Source of the DNA: Rosa chinensis | Lineage: Eukaryota; Streptophyta; Magnoliopsida; Rosales; Rosaceae | NCBI RefSeq assembly: GCF_002994745.2 | Contig: NC_037092.1 | Coordinates: forward strand, 81,326,824-81,390,823 | Length of the DNA: 64,000 nt | Direction: 5' to 3' | Shown here: piece by piece, positions 49,294-61,083 of the stretch | How positions within the stretch are numbered: the first letter of the stretch is position 1 | Layout of the letters: each line of letters begins with the position of its first letter | Position numbers and translations under genes: made by a program | Notes under the pieces: generated by a model | Told to the model about the DNA's origin: nothing | Seen by the model: only the letters and a program-made list of their open reading frames with translations | Database searches by the model: none

Positions 49294-49726
49294 ATTTTGT
49301 TGACCTTGTTTTATGTTTTAGAACAGACTTTTGCCCACGCCCGATTCATCACATCTCTTTTTATTTTGTGTTTTTATAGAAGGCTTTTGCCGAGGCATGA
49401 TCCTCGGCAGTGTATTTGGCTTAAGTCTTCAAATGTATTTGGCTTGAATGTCAGCACCGGACTGTAGAATACCCAAAGTTCTTTCCATTATGTTCTTTGA
49501 ACTCACATAGGAAATTTCATTTGCCAAAAAAAAAGAAAAAAAGAATTGCAGATGCTACACTGATTCAATATTTCAAGTAAAGAATACAAGTCTTGTTGAT
49601 GAGTTGATGCCCAAAGTTGGCAAGCACAATATCAAACTGACCTTTTTTTGTAGGTATTTAAGTTAAAATTATTATTCAATAGTGAAAAATATAGCTGAAG
49701 GAAGTCGAGGAACCTTAAACTAAAGT
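49294..49726. other. 3' flank of YELLOW LEAF 1-like copy B
   Basis: AT-rich. The 3' UTR of copy B lies at its right end. Nothing else is recognised. Confidence 0.5.
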
Positions 49727-51829
49727 TCAATATGAAGACCTTTTTCTATTTTCTCGATAAGAACCTTCACTTTCTTTATCCTTTAGAAAGCTGAGGAAAA
49801 GAAGAAATCCAAAAAACGCGAAGCCTCCCGACCAGTTGCCTCCACCACCACCCCCACCGCCACCACCACCACCATCATCTCTGGGAGGGAATCCTGTTCC
49901 GCCATCATCAAGCAGCGGAGATTTTTCCTTGCCTGTAATTTCATTAAACTGTTATGTGATATTTGACGAACTAGAGAATATCAAGAAGGAAATGGAATAC
50001 ACAAAACAGCAGTTCCAAGGGAATTTCAAGTAACCATCAAACATCAAGATCAAGACCTTGACACAATACAAAACGAAGAAAACAAACTCATCTCCAAAGT
50101 TTCAAAACCAGGTTCTTGACACCACTGTATAGGCAGCTAACACTACGTGTCTGCTCTTACCAGGAAGATGTGTAATTGTTGGAGCCTCACGTGTAACAGT
50201 TTGCGTTTGCTCTGCACCGCATCTGGCATTCTGCAAATATTGGAGCAAAATCAAGATATGTTTTGAAGTTGGCAATCAGTTTTAGAAGAGAAGACAACAA
50301 AAGTGTGTATTACTTTGTCATCACATATACTTTTTAAGCATCTTTAAGCATAGCAACTTCCTGACATGTATTGCAAGGTCATGAACAACCAGAAGCTACA
50401 AAACACACAATACAACTACAAACTATAAAATTTTTTTGCAAAAAAAGTGAAAAAGAAAAAACAAAGCAAAGAAGGTGATTAATTGAGATTGGAGCCAATA
50501 ACCCTACTGAAGTAAAAGTTATTTTCAAAAAGCACACACGCGTCTTCCCTCGCAACCCTTTTAAAAAGGAATGAGGGTTAAACCTATTGGCTTAGGCTGT
50601 GTGGTCAATATTCTTACAGTTCCTTCCAATCACCAGAAGGAAATTGCAAAAATATACAGCCATATAGGCTCAGGCAAAATACATACAATAGTAGATGTTA
50701 ACCAGGCTGATCCAAATAGCAATTAGCTCTCGTGAATCACCCTCGATGATGACATTGATGACATTTTAAGGACATTTTGTTACTGCAAGATTCAACCCAA
50801 CTTTGCTTTTGCTTCAGCTATATGGATGAATTGCTTCACTGAGAGAAACATCCACACCAGGAGCCCACCAAGTCCAGTGGCAGCTAATACTAAACTTCGG
50901 CAACATTTATTTTACAAGTAGGTTTATAGGAAGAACAAAGTAATTAGGCTGGACAACAAAAGGAGAAGGTTTTGATCTATCTGCCTCATTCAATAACATA
51001 TAGCATTTTATCAGTCTTTGAGTTCCTCTTTTAAGGGCCTGAACTCAAAACAAAGCATGCTTTTCCTTGTATATTTCCGAACTATAAATTAAGTTTTAGA
51101 TAGGTCTGTCTAGTTTCTCTCAAACTACAGCCTATATAAAAAGGGCTGATGTTAAAAGAAAACAAACCCACATCCAAAGGATATAAACTATTGTCACACA
51201 TGGACAAGGAAAGATGTAGAAATGATATAGGACATCCAGTAGAAAACTAACCAAAGAAGAAGCACATATTACAGAAGCAGACTGCGTTCGACGAGACCCC
51301 GTGATTGGTGATAATGGTTTTCTTCTCTCAAGTGATAACCGTGTGCCAAGCCCCACTGGTCTAATGTCAGAGCGTACCACACTTCTATCCACACAAACTC
51401 TTCTTGGACCGGACCCATAAACCCCAGCTCGTCTGCCCTGTTGACCCACTGACCCTACCATATGCAAAGAAGCATCATAACAATCATACATCATTCTAAA
51501 AATCAAAACGCAATTATTATAAAACTGAAAATCCTAGTGAAAACAATTCCAACCACCAATACAGTTCTGGAAGAAGTTCTTCCAAGAGAAGTTTCATCCA
51601 GTGAAATATCCGCCATGAGCATGTAATTGAATTGACAAAAAAAATCTAGTCCACATTTCTTACATTCCTACTCAGTCAAACAGCAAATCCTCACTTTACA
51701 ACTATTAGAAATGGTAGCACAAACTTATCATCAATTAAATCACGGAACCTTAAAAATGGTTACTTATGAAATACCTGCTGGCAGTAGAGGTGAGCTAGCA
51801 ATTGCAGTTGCTGCAGTAAGCACCACCAT
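49727..51829 (-). CDS. YL1: YELLOW LEAF 1-like chloroplast protein, tandem copy B
   Basis: Four coding exons on the minus strand, 51829-51775, 51454-51252, 50230-50161 and 49932-49727, join in phase to 177 residues. The start MVVLTAATAIASSPLLPAG begins a likely transit peptide. The middle carries RAGVYGSGPRRVCVDRSVV and SASVICASS. The C-terminal exon has GKEKSPLLDDGGTGFPPRDD, a run of 12 Gly, [20 protein letters not shown] (one predicted membrane segment) and KESEGSYREN. This layout matches the remembered plant YELLOW LEAF 1 proteins, so this is probably the conserved copy and copy A its diverged duplicate. A leader exon lies near 52510-52720. Rice YL1 binds the ATP synthase beta subunit and supports thylakoid ATPase; a plastid role here follows from the family. 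Confidence 0.82.
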
Positions 51830-51904
51830 CTTGATAATAACAACCACCTGAAAAACACAAGTCTTTGCACATTACGACTATAAAACAATCAACACCTACT
51901 TATA

Positions 51905-51965
<61 letters not shown>

Positions 51966-52957
51966 AAAAAAATGCGAAACAATCTCCCCAATTGCAACTT
52001 CCTCCTGATAATTCTTCAAACACTTTAGCGTGTCAAAAGCAACTCTTCTGTTCCTCAGTAAAGAATAGACCTTCAAATCGACTCTGCTTCTATTTCGCAA
52101 CATAAAGTCGAAAACTATTTTTGTATAAACTACCGTCCAAGTGCGCATATTATTGAGCAATGACTTCCTGGCTTTGGCTTCTAATTCAAAACTCTCAACT
52201 CCAACCACCATTGTTTCATCTAAACCACATAATATGCTAGCTTACTTACATTAATTGATATTTAATCAGCTTATTCATGGGAAATTGCCTAAACTGGTGA
52301 AATTATCAAACCAATTATACATATTAAACCTATGCAAAACCCTTCCCTATGCAAAGAAAAGTTGCAATCTTTCAAAATTTACATCAGGACAATGATCAAT
52401 TCAAGTTAAAGAATCCAAGGTTCAAATTATACAAGGAAAAAGAAGACTGGAAATTCCAAAGTATCAATCTTTTTTAGGTGGGTACGAATCAGAATCAGAA
52501 TCCAAACCCAAAACTCCTTACCGGATAAAGACTCCTCCTTTGAAGCTGAACAGCCGCTGCAAATCCCGAAACCGGCGAACCCTTTTCGAGCGGTTTGGTT
52601 ATGAGTGCGAAACCCTAAGCGTAGCCCTAATGGTGTGGAATTCGAAAATTGAAGGAGAAATAGAGGATGTGGAGTTGGGGTTGGGGTTGAAGGCGGTGAG
52701 CAACAATGAAGATGAGCAAAGCAAAGGCTAACGAACTCTCAAGTTTATGATCTTATGAAAGTTACGGTCTTGCCCTTGTGGACTGGGGTTTCATCTCAGG
52801 TGGATTCTTTAGCTCATCTCGGCTTTAAATAAGGATTTTGCTTACATGTAGCCCAAGTTTCTCAGATTTGGGCTTTGTTTGCATGTTTCACCCAATTTGG
52901 TGTGAGGAAATCTAATGTTTTTGGTGAATCTTCTGGGCCTTTGCTGTTGTTTCCACT
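51830..52957. other. Leader intron, leader exon and promoter of copy B
   Basis: A 5' leader exon probably lies near 52510-52720, with the donor at about 52520 and the acceptor before 51850. The leader intron contains a TA microsatellite and an ORF of ~80 codons before the repeat (52211 to ~51965 minus) with no known family. Confidence 0.45.
51907..51961. repeat. (TA)n microsatellite
   Basis: About 55 bp of pure TA repeat in the leader intron of YELLOW LEAF 1-like copy B. Confidence 0.95.
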
Positions 52958-53537
52958 TAGGGATGGCAATGGAGCGGGTTGGGGATGGGGATCACAATAC
53001 CATCCCCATTCCTGGGGTCATTTTCTACCCCCATCCCCGCCCCAATCCCCAATAAAAATATGTTGGGGATTCCCCGTCCCCATCCCCATTGGGGACTAAG
53101 CCTCCAAACCCGCCCCAAATCCCCAATAAGAATTTAATAAATAAAATAATTTTTTCTCATATTGTCTTTTTTAAAATCAAAATCTAGAACAAATAAATTT
53201 AAAATATGATTAAATTCATAAATCATAATTCAGTGAGTGCAAAAGTCAAAACACCATTAAAGTAAAACTGTAGCTATTAAAGTAAAGTAGTAAATGTATA
53301 TATTTGTGATTTATATTATAAAAAATAAATTAAAAATATATAAGTTAAATATATGTATATATTATTGGGGCGGGTTTGGGGATGGGGATCACAATACCAT
53401 CCCCGCCCCATCCCCAATCTTAGATAGCGGGGATTGGAGATCCCCATCCCCATTCCCCATTTGTCCCCGAATTCTCCCCCCATTAGGGGAGGGTATCCAA
53501 TGGAGCTCCGCCCCGCTGGGGATTTTTACCATCCCTA
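52958..53537. mobile_element. 580-bp hAT MITE with perfect 8-bp TSD
   Basis: It starts TAGGGATGGCAATG and ends TTACCATCCCTA. The flanking direct repeat TTTCCACT is exact (52950-52957 and 53538-53545), the hAT hallmark. Both arms carry repeated GGGGATGGGGAT-type motifs, while the centre is AT-rich. No ORF of note. Confidence 0.88.
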
Positions 53538-53634
53538 TTTCCACTTTCCAAAGGGATAGAATAATTGTTCACCAAAAAAAAAATAAAGGGTCTTTCTTTT
53601 TTCTTTTTTTTTTGAAAGGGGTTTGGAACCCAGC

Positions 53635-56600
53635 CTAGCTGGGAGGCTCAGCCCCACGCCTGGTTCCATTTATTATATTAATAGTAAAATTTTGCATCGG
53701 GGGGGACATAGCACCTATACCCCGAGCTACAGATAGACAATAACAATAATCCTCATAGAGAACATCCTGTATTATAGCAGGTGTCTCCCCTAACCAAACC
53801 TCATCAACGGAACAACTACTAGCAAGATGTGCAAGCCTATTTGCAACACCATTTGCTTCACAGTAAATATGTCGGATTCGAATGGATTGGAAAGCGTCAA
53901 AATATTCTTTACAATCATCCATAACTCGACTTACTTCCGAGAAATTCTTCTCCTCACTCTTAAGAGCAGCAATCAGGATGGCAGAGTCGCTTTCAATGTC
54001 AATGTCAGCCCAACCTTGGTAAATACCAAGAAGTAGACCAGCTCTACACGCCTCCGCTTTCATATTTAGAACCGAGTGTGCATGTACAAAAGGTCTAGCC
54101 AAAGCAGCAATACCCATGCCAGAATCATCCCTCACCACTATTCCAATACCTCCACGACCATCCTCCAAGCAATACGCCCCATCAACATTAATTTTAAGTC
54201 TTCCACTCGGAGGACATTGCCACTTAACCTTTGGCCTGCTCTTTTTCTTAACTGCTTTAGGATGGTAGTTTTGAAAATCCTCCAACAACCTCATCGTCCA
54301 TTGTATCAGATTCATGGGTTGAAAATTGGCCCCCTTCCACAGAATATTATTCCTCTAAGTCCAGACTGCCCAAAGACCCATGAGAAAATAGTCCCTTTGA
54401 TCCACCGTTAGAACATCTAGCACCTCCATTACCCAATCCACCACATTACCCGCTGGGTGTGATATAGTATTTAATTTCAAAGGGCCAAAAATCCAAAAAC
54501 AATGAAGTGCATGACATAATTTAAAGACATGTGTACCTGTTTCCAATCCATCCTTGCAGAAAAGACAAAGTGGGTCCTCCACCCTCACTTTCCTCCTCAA
54601 AAGAGCAGACTTTGTAGGCAAGATATCATGCAATAAACGCCAAACAAAGGACTTCACCTTTGGAGGCACGCGGGCCCCCCACACCACCACCCAATATTTA
54701 TGGTTCACTTTGCCGCACCTATTCCAAGAGGTGGAGGCCTTGTCCTCTTTGCCCATTAAACTATTAAACACATGGTACCCACTACGAACACTGTATATGC
54801 CTTTTTTATCAAAATGCCAGATGAGACGATCCTGTGCCCCACGCAAACTTAAAGGAATGCATGCAATTTTCTCAATCTCACCCTCCGTAAACAACCCCCT
54901 CAGAAGCTCCAAATCTCATTCATTAGTGTCATCATCAATCAGATCCATCACCCTCAACTCCTCTGTACCCGCCCTCATTGGAGAATAAGGTCTAAAATGA
55001 CTTGGCTGCGGGACCCACGGGTCTTTCCACACTAAGATATTTTGACCGTTCCCTACCTGATACCGCAGCCCCAATTTCAGAACCTCCCTACCAGCCACAA
55101 TACTCCTCCACGTGTAAGATTCTCCACCTTTTAGTGTTGCAGCCATGAAGGAACAGTGAGGAAAGTACTTGGCTTTTAAAAGCCTTGCAATAATTGACGT
55201 TGGTTGCTGGATAATACGCCAACCCTGTTTCGCCAAAAGTGCCAGGTTAAAGACCACCATGTTTCTGAATCCTAAGCCTCCTTCCTTCTTCGGGTGACAA
55301 AGCTTCTCCCAAGCCATCCAGTGAATCTTTCTAGAGTCATTCTCATCCCCCCACCAAAACTTAGCCATCAATCTATGCATTTCCGAACAAAGATGTTTAG
55401 GAAGCTCGAAACAGCTCATCACGTAAGATGGAATGGCCTGAGCAACTGCTTTAATCAAAATCTCTTTACCAGCAATACTGAGAGTCTTCTCCCTCCAACC
55501 CTGGGTACGATTCCGAATTTTTTCGTTCAAAAAGCCAAAAGCCTCCTCCTTAGAATAACTTAGCTCTGTAGGCAGTCCCAAATATTTATCATGTTTCTCT
55601 ACTCTAGTAACTCCTAAAATCGCGGCAATCCCCTCCTGCATAACCATGTGCACATTCTTGCTAAAAGAAATACTACTCTTCATAAAATTAACTTGCTGAC
55701 CGGAAGCCCTCTCGTATTCCACCAAAATACATTTCAAAGCTTCACATTGCTTCCTCCCCGCTTTGAAGAAAATAAAAGAATCATCCGCAAAAAATAAATG
55801 GCTAATGCTAGGAGCCTCCTTGCAAATCCTAACCCCCTGAAGAACCTGCCTCACTTCCGCCTGCAAAAGACATCGAGAAAGAACCTCGGCACATAGTAAG
55901 AAGAGATATGGAGATATAGAATCCCCTTGTCGTAATCCCCTCGACGGGATGACCAAACCCCTAGGATCCCCATTGATGATGAAAGAATAGGAAACCGTGG
56001 AAACACAGCTCATGATCCACTTCACCCAAACTGACCCGAAACCCATCCTCACCATCACAGCCTCCAAAAAGGTCCACTCAACCCTATCATACGCCTTACT
56101 CATGTCAAGCTTCAATGCACATAGCCCAACTTTTCCACTCCTCCTCCTCTTCAAACAATGCGAAATCTCGAACGCCATTAACGAATTATCAGAAATTAGT
56201 CGACCAGGCACGAACGCACTTTGGTACGGTGAGATCAAATCCTCCAGAAATGGTTTTAATCTGTTTGCGAGGACCTTTGAGCCGATCTTGTAGACCACGT
56301 TGCAAAGGCTAATGGGCCGAATCTGAGACATAGCCTGAGGAACGTCAACTTTAGGAATTAGGGCCACCAAAGTCTTGTTCACCGTCTTCATACACCGGTC
56401 CGAGACGAAAAACTCCCTGATTGCCCCCACCACATCATCCCCAATCAACTCCCAGAAAGACTGATAGAAACACGGAGCAAAACCATCTGGCCCCGGAGAT
56501 TTCGAGGGATGCATGCATTTGAGCGCTGTCCACACCTCTTCCTTCTCAAACGGTTTTGTAAGAGCCAAATTATCCTCCTCTGACACACCCACCGATACGG

Positions 56601-57885
56601 CTTCTAGAATATTCCAGAACTCTCCAGGCAAAGTCGACGAAAAGATATCTCGAAAATAGTCCAAGACAATAGTTTCCAGTTCGTCATCCCGGGAACACCA
56701 GACCCCATCATTATTAAACAACCCTGTGATAGAATTCTTTTTTCTCCTGTTCTTAGCACGCTGATGAAAAAACCTTGTATTTAAGTCCCCATCCTTCAAC
56801 CAGAAGATCTTCGCCCGTTGACGCCAGAATACATGCTCTTGGTGCAATAAATCATTTAACTTAGACTGAAGGACAGCCTTATTATGATCAAATGATGTCG
56901 ACAAGGACCCATCATAAAAAGTAGCAAGTTGACTTCTCACCTTATCAATATCCTTTTTTATATTCCCAAAACTTTCTACACTCCAACACTCCAACGTCTC
57001 CCTTGTTCTCTCCAATCTATTCCATAATTTTTGAAAGGAACCCACCCCTGTTGTACTGACCCAACACCTCTCAACCATCCCCTTGCATTTATCGTCCAAC
57101 AACCAAGCCTCCTCAAATCTAAATCTCTTTTTCCTTTTTTTCCTCTGTTTCTTTTGCTCCCTGACCTCCAGTAGAATAGGAAGATGATCAGAGGCACTAG
57201 GATCAAGGTGACGAACCCTGGACACTGGAAAAATATCCCTCCATGCAGACGAACACGTAAACCTATCTAACCTAACTTTTACCAGTTGCCCACCACGAAT
57301 CCCACTCCACGTGAACTGAGGACCAACAAATTTAACATCCCCCAGCTCACAGAAATTAAGAGCATCCTGCATATCATTCATTTGCCTGAAATTCCTCAAA
57401 GCACCACCCAACTTATCCACTCGAGAATTAATCTCATTATAATCACCACCCACCACCCATGGAAGATTCCCTTGAAGACTCAAATGACGCAAAAGATTCC
57501 ACGTCCGAATCCGGTCCTCCGCCTTTGGGTGACCATAAACCCCAGTAAACCTCCACCGTTTAGGATCCCCGACCTCACCAATAAGCACATCAATATGATT
57601 CTCAGAATAGGACTGCAGCGACACCTTAATATCCTCATTCCACAAAAGACACAGACCCCCAGCACGACTAACCCCTTTCCCTTTCCCTTTCTGGACAAAA
57701 CGACAACTAACCACCAGAGCATTCTTCCAACCTATTCGTTTTCTAAGCCCAGAAATGTCCTCCTCCGTACACCGAGTTTCACTAAGAAAAATTAACTTGG
57801 GAAGGTTTAGGGAAATTATCCCTGTAAGCCCGGTAACTATCCAAGGGTTCCCAATCCCTTGGCAGTTCCAACACAAAATATTCAT
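53635..57885 (-). pseudogene. LINE ORF2: endonuclease, reverse transcriptase, RNase H (two stops)
   Basis: One frame of 1,417 codons from the ATG at 57885. APE-type endonuclease: NILCWNCQGIGNP, LIFLSETRC, GGDYNEI, ASDHLPI. Reverse transcriptase: RPISLCNVVYKI, LKLDMSKAYDRVEW, GLRQGDSISPYLF and FADD as the catalytic motif. A zf-RVT region follows (DPLCLFCKDGLETGTHVF). RNase H: KINVDGAYC, NMKAEACR, ESDSA and ANRLAH. Two in-frame stops break it: TGA at 54916-54918 (after DDDTNE) and TAG at ~54355-54357 (after GLWAVWT). Both could be single C-to-T or G-to-A changes from Trp and Gln codons. No frameshift was found, so decay has barely begun. Confidence 0.9.
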
Positions 57886-58168
57886 GACTCGTGATGGGTC
57901 GAAGCCGGACCCATCACGGTCGAACGTTCGGGAGCACGTTCACAGCTCAAAATAGTAGACTTCTGTGTCACCCCACCTCTACCCAGACCTTTCCCTCTAC
58001 GCCCCCCCACAACAAAGCCCCGCTTCACTCCCTTCATTTTTGTTACTGGCTTCACCGAATTGGAGGACAGCCCAGCCACAGCAGACCCCCTTATACTACT
58101 TCCTAACCCATCCAAAAGGCCAGTACCCCTCTTCTGACCCAAAAAGTCCAAATCAGCAACCACCTCAA

Positions 58169-59554
58169 CTATAGCGGGGTCCACCTGCTCCCTTTCAACA
58201 TTGGCTTATTCAAATCAAAACCAGGTGGCCCAGCCTCCGTAGACGCCCCACCTAGCACTAAACACTGCTCATCAACCCTCGTAAAAGGTGGGATAATAAT
58301 TTCTCTACCAAACATCTTGGACCCCAACTGGCTATCCTCCATCACCGCCATATTACCCGTAATAAGATCCTTGGAGATACCAATTTCATTAAATGACTCT
58401 GCAGAATCCCCATCAACATTAATACAAGGAGCCTGAAAAGGAAACAGCCCCGAAGAAGACTCCGCCACCACCACAGTCCTCTGGCAGCGTCGTTTGAGTT
58501 GTCGTCTGTCGTCCCCCTCCGTCGAACCCCGGTCAAGGTCCATAGCATTTTCAACACCCGCCGTACCATCCAACGCCTCCCATTCCTCCCTATTCCGAAC
58601 CATCCCAGAAAGAGGGAACTCCGACACCTGCATCAACCACCCGCCCTTACCTTTTTCTAAGATCCCAAACCGTCGTCCATTCCGAACCAGGTTTTCCAAC
58701 GCTGCCTCCCGCTCACGAGCTTCCTTCTCCGCCAACCACCGATCCTTCTTCTCCGCACAGAGCAGGAAATCAAATTGTTTTTCGCGTATCACCCCATTTT
58801 TATGAAGCTCACAACTGTTCGAGTCATGATGGAGTACTCCACAGTAATAACAGAACAAAGGAAGCTTCAGATAATCAAGCTCGAAACAAGAGCCCTTACT
58901 CAGCCCTGGGAGTCTAACATGTGCTACTCTTCGTAAAGGTAAATCAGTATCAATGAGAACCCGAACCTTCAAACTCGTACCCAGATAAACTCCATGTTCT
59001 GGATCCTCCATGCGCACAAACCGTCCTACTGCATTACCTATCCTTATCCCCGTCTCCTTTTCCATGTAAAGTGGCGGAATACCCCAAGCCCGTATCCAGA
59101 AGAACTGCCACTTTAATGGAATCTGGAGCAGATCATCCAGCCCATCGCTAGCCGCCACAGCAAATAAGGACTTGTTAAAGTGCCAAGGACAGCCCCACAG
59201 AACCCGGTTCCGATCGTATTCATGTGAGAACGAGAACACCACTCTGTCACTCCCCTCAAGGGCCACCGCCATAACCCTACTTCTCTCCCCCACATGTTTC
59301 TTGGGTGTCCAGAGAGCCTTCATCGTCCCGATCAATGCTTCCATGCTATACTTCTTACTCGTCAACAGCCGCCCAACGAGTAGAAACTTACGAGATCTCC
59401 ACTGCTCCGGGCCATTAGGAAGAATGATTTCCTTCGCCTCCTCCTCTGTTAAGACCAAACGTTTAATAAGACCCCCCAATTCGTCCTCCATTCTACAAAC
59501 CCCAGCCCCCACCGTTAACAACCCTTTCCACACCAAAGACACCAGATCTGACAT
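58169..59554 (-). CDS. LINE ORF1: DUF4283 and CCHC zinc-knuckle RNA-binding protein
   Basis: 461 residues from the ATG at 59554 (MSDLVSLVWKG). A DUF4283 domain sits near residues 45-190 (KFLLVGRLLTSKKYSMEA, VFSFSHEYDRNRVLWG, CPWHFNKSLFAV). A zf-CCHC_4 knuckle follows (LPLFCYYCGVLHHDSNSC). The last part is charged and low in structure. It coats LINE RNA. ORF1 ends ~280 bp before ORF2 starts, and no internal stop is seen. Confidence 0.85.
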   Translation of the reverse strand: MSDLVSLVWKGLLTVGAGVCRMEDELGGLIKRLVLTEEEAKEIILPNGPEQWRSRKFLLVGRLLTSKKYSMEALIGTMKALWTPKKHVGERSRVMAVALEGSDRVVFSFSHEYDRNRVLWGCPWHFNKSLFAVAASDGLDDLLQIPLKWQFFWIRAWGIPPLYMEKETGIRIGNAVGRFVRMEDPEHGVYLGTSLKVRVLIDTDLPLRRVAHVRLPGLSKGSCFELDYLKLPLFCYYCGVLHHDSNSCELHKNGVIREKQFDFLLCAEKKDRWLAEKEAREREAALENLVRNGRRFGILEKGKGGWLMQVSEFPLSGMVRNREEWEALDGTAGVENAMDLDRGSTEGDDRRQLKRRCQRTVVVAESSSGLFPFQAPCINVDGDSAESFNEIGISKDLITGNMAVMEDSQLGSKMFGREIIIPPFTRVDEQCLVLGGASTEAGPPGFDLNKPMLKGSRWTPL

Positions 59555-59744
59555 GCGCTGAGCCCGAACGCAAGACAAAGAACAACTGTAACCTTTGCCC
59601 GTAAGTCAACGAAGCAAAAGAAACCCTAACCCACCACCGTCACCACTAAGAGACGAGAGCGAGAAGAGACTTTGAGCAATAGTTTTGCTCAAGATAGATA
59701 TGAACAATCTTGTGGAATTCTTTTAGAGAATATTAGAACATAGG

Positions 59745-60038
59745 GTCTTTCTAAATGTACCCAGTAAATTATTTATATCAAATAATATTTAATTAAACCC
59801 AGCTAAATTCTCTAAAATACCCTCATCTTACAAAACTTTCAAGTCTCTCTGCCTTCAATTTATCCTCCAATGCTTCTGTTCTCTCTCCAATGCTTCCTTT
59901 TCTCTCTTCAAATTATTATTTTCAGCTCTGAGAAAAACAAAAAAAGAGAAGAAAAGGTCCATAATGTAATGAAAAGCTCAAAATTTCATGTACACTCACA
60001 TTGGAATATGTTCACTGGGGTTAACAGAAAGGAACTAT

Positions 60039-60096
<58 letters not shown>

Positions 60097-61083
60097 AAGC
60101 TTCTTTTCTTACAACTGCCCAAGAAATCCATGCTGATTCATTGCCCAAAATACTTGAAAGTCTGCCCTTCCCACATATTGCCTGAAATAATATAATAACT
60201 CGGAATAATCAGGAAAACTCAGAGACAAACACCTCGACTGGATGATATATATATATATATATATATAGATAAAATACAAGAGGGAAAGTTTCACTGAACC
60301 AAAAAACACTAACTTGTTATTCATGTGATCTTGAGATATGAGCCTGACTATTTGCATTGTCGGTGGCCAGTTTGCCACAAGCCTGAGGAGTGCAAAGACA
60401 TATGTCAACTAAAATAGCTAAAATGCCCTAAATATGTTATTGACATAGCACTAAGGACATTTAATCTAGGGCCAGCATACTACGTTACTTGAGAAAACAC
60501 ATTCACCATATCTTTCAACTTCTCCAGTGTCCTCAAGAAGAAGTGCTTCCTTATTGCTTTCATATTCAGCTGTTGTGGTCTCCATCGGATAACTGCTACC
60601 ATTGCCATTGACAGTATCAATTTGATCGGCCATCACCAATTGTTTTCCCCAGTTATCATCAACTTTATCCATGCCTTTATATGTAGCAAAATAATCCCAA
60701 GGACTTGGAAGATATGACGGCATATCATCAAACAATTTCCATTTGTAACATCGTGCGTTCCCCTTATCCAATGATTTGTTGTTTTGCTCTGAACATCAAA
60801 GTTGTTTAGAATTAAGTTATTCAATTCATATAAAACTACGAGAAGTATATTACTGAGGAATATAACTTCCAAATCCTCTTCCCTTGGCCATCTGTAATTC
60901 TCTTCTATTGGTGGTTCTTCTTCAATTTCAGAAGTTCCCAGAAAACACACCCAACAACATCTTCCTCTCTTCTATTGGTGGTTCTTCTTTGTTGGGTAGA
61001 AGATAAGGGCAATTTGGGAAATTAGGTGGTTTAATTAAAAATATTTATAAAAAAATAAATTTGCTAGGTACATTTAGAAAGAC
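59745..61083. mobile_element. Mutator-like TIR element with unidentified ORFs
   Basis: The left end GTCTTTCTAAATGTACCC and the right end GGTACATTTAGAAAGAC are inverted repeats. Similarity extends for ~70 bp in from each end (TTTAATTAAACC on both). The flanks are A-rich. Inside are a (GA)n microsatellite (60041-60091), a (TA)n run (60246-60268) and two overlapping minus-strand ORFs (60950-60633 and 60771-60466). One reads CYKWKLFDDMPSYLPSPW; it may be a captured gene piece, but I do not recognise it. Confidence 0.55.
60041..60091. repeat. (GA)n microsatellite
   Basis: About 51 bp of pure GA repeat inside the Mutator-like element. Confidence 0.9.

Larger units (their letters stand above)
53598..59741 (-). 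mobile_element. L1-type LINE, about 6.1 kb, nearly intact
   Basis: It has ORF1 and ORF2 on the minus strand and an A-rich 3' tail (T run at ~53597-53612 on the plus strand). It is flanked by an 11-bp duplication AGGGTCTTTCT (53587-53597 and 59742-59752). Because the duplication sits directly outside a ~190-bp 5' UTR, this copy is probably full length. ORF2 is disabled by two in-frame stops. It lies at the very edge of the Mutator-like element on its right. Confidence 0.88.

Noticed and set aside
53635..54912. Two separate genes for a zf-RVT and an RNase H protein
   Set aside because: Both are in the same frame as LINE ORF2, separated only by single stop codons.
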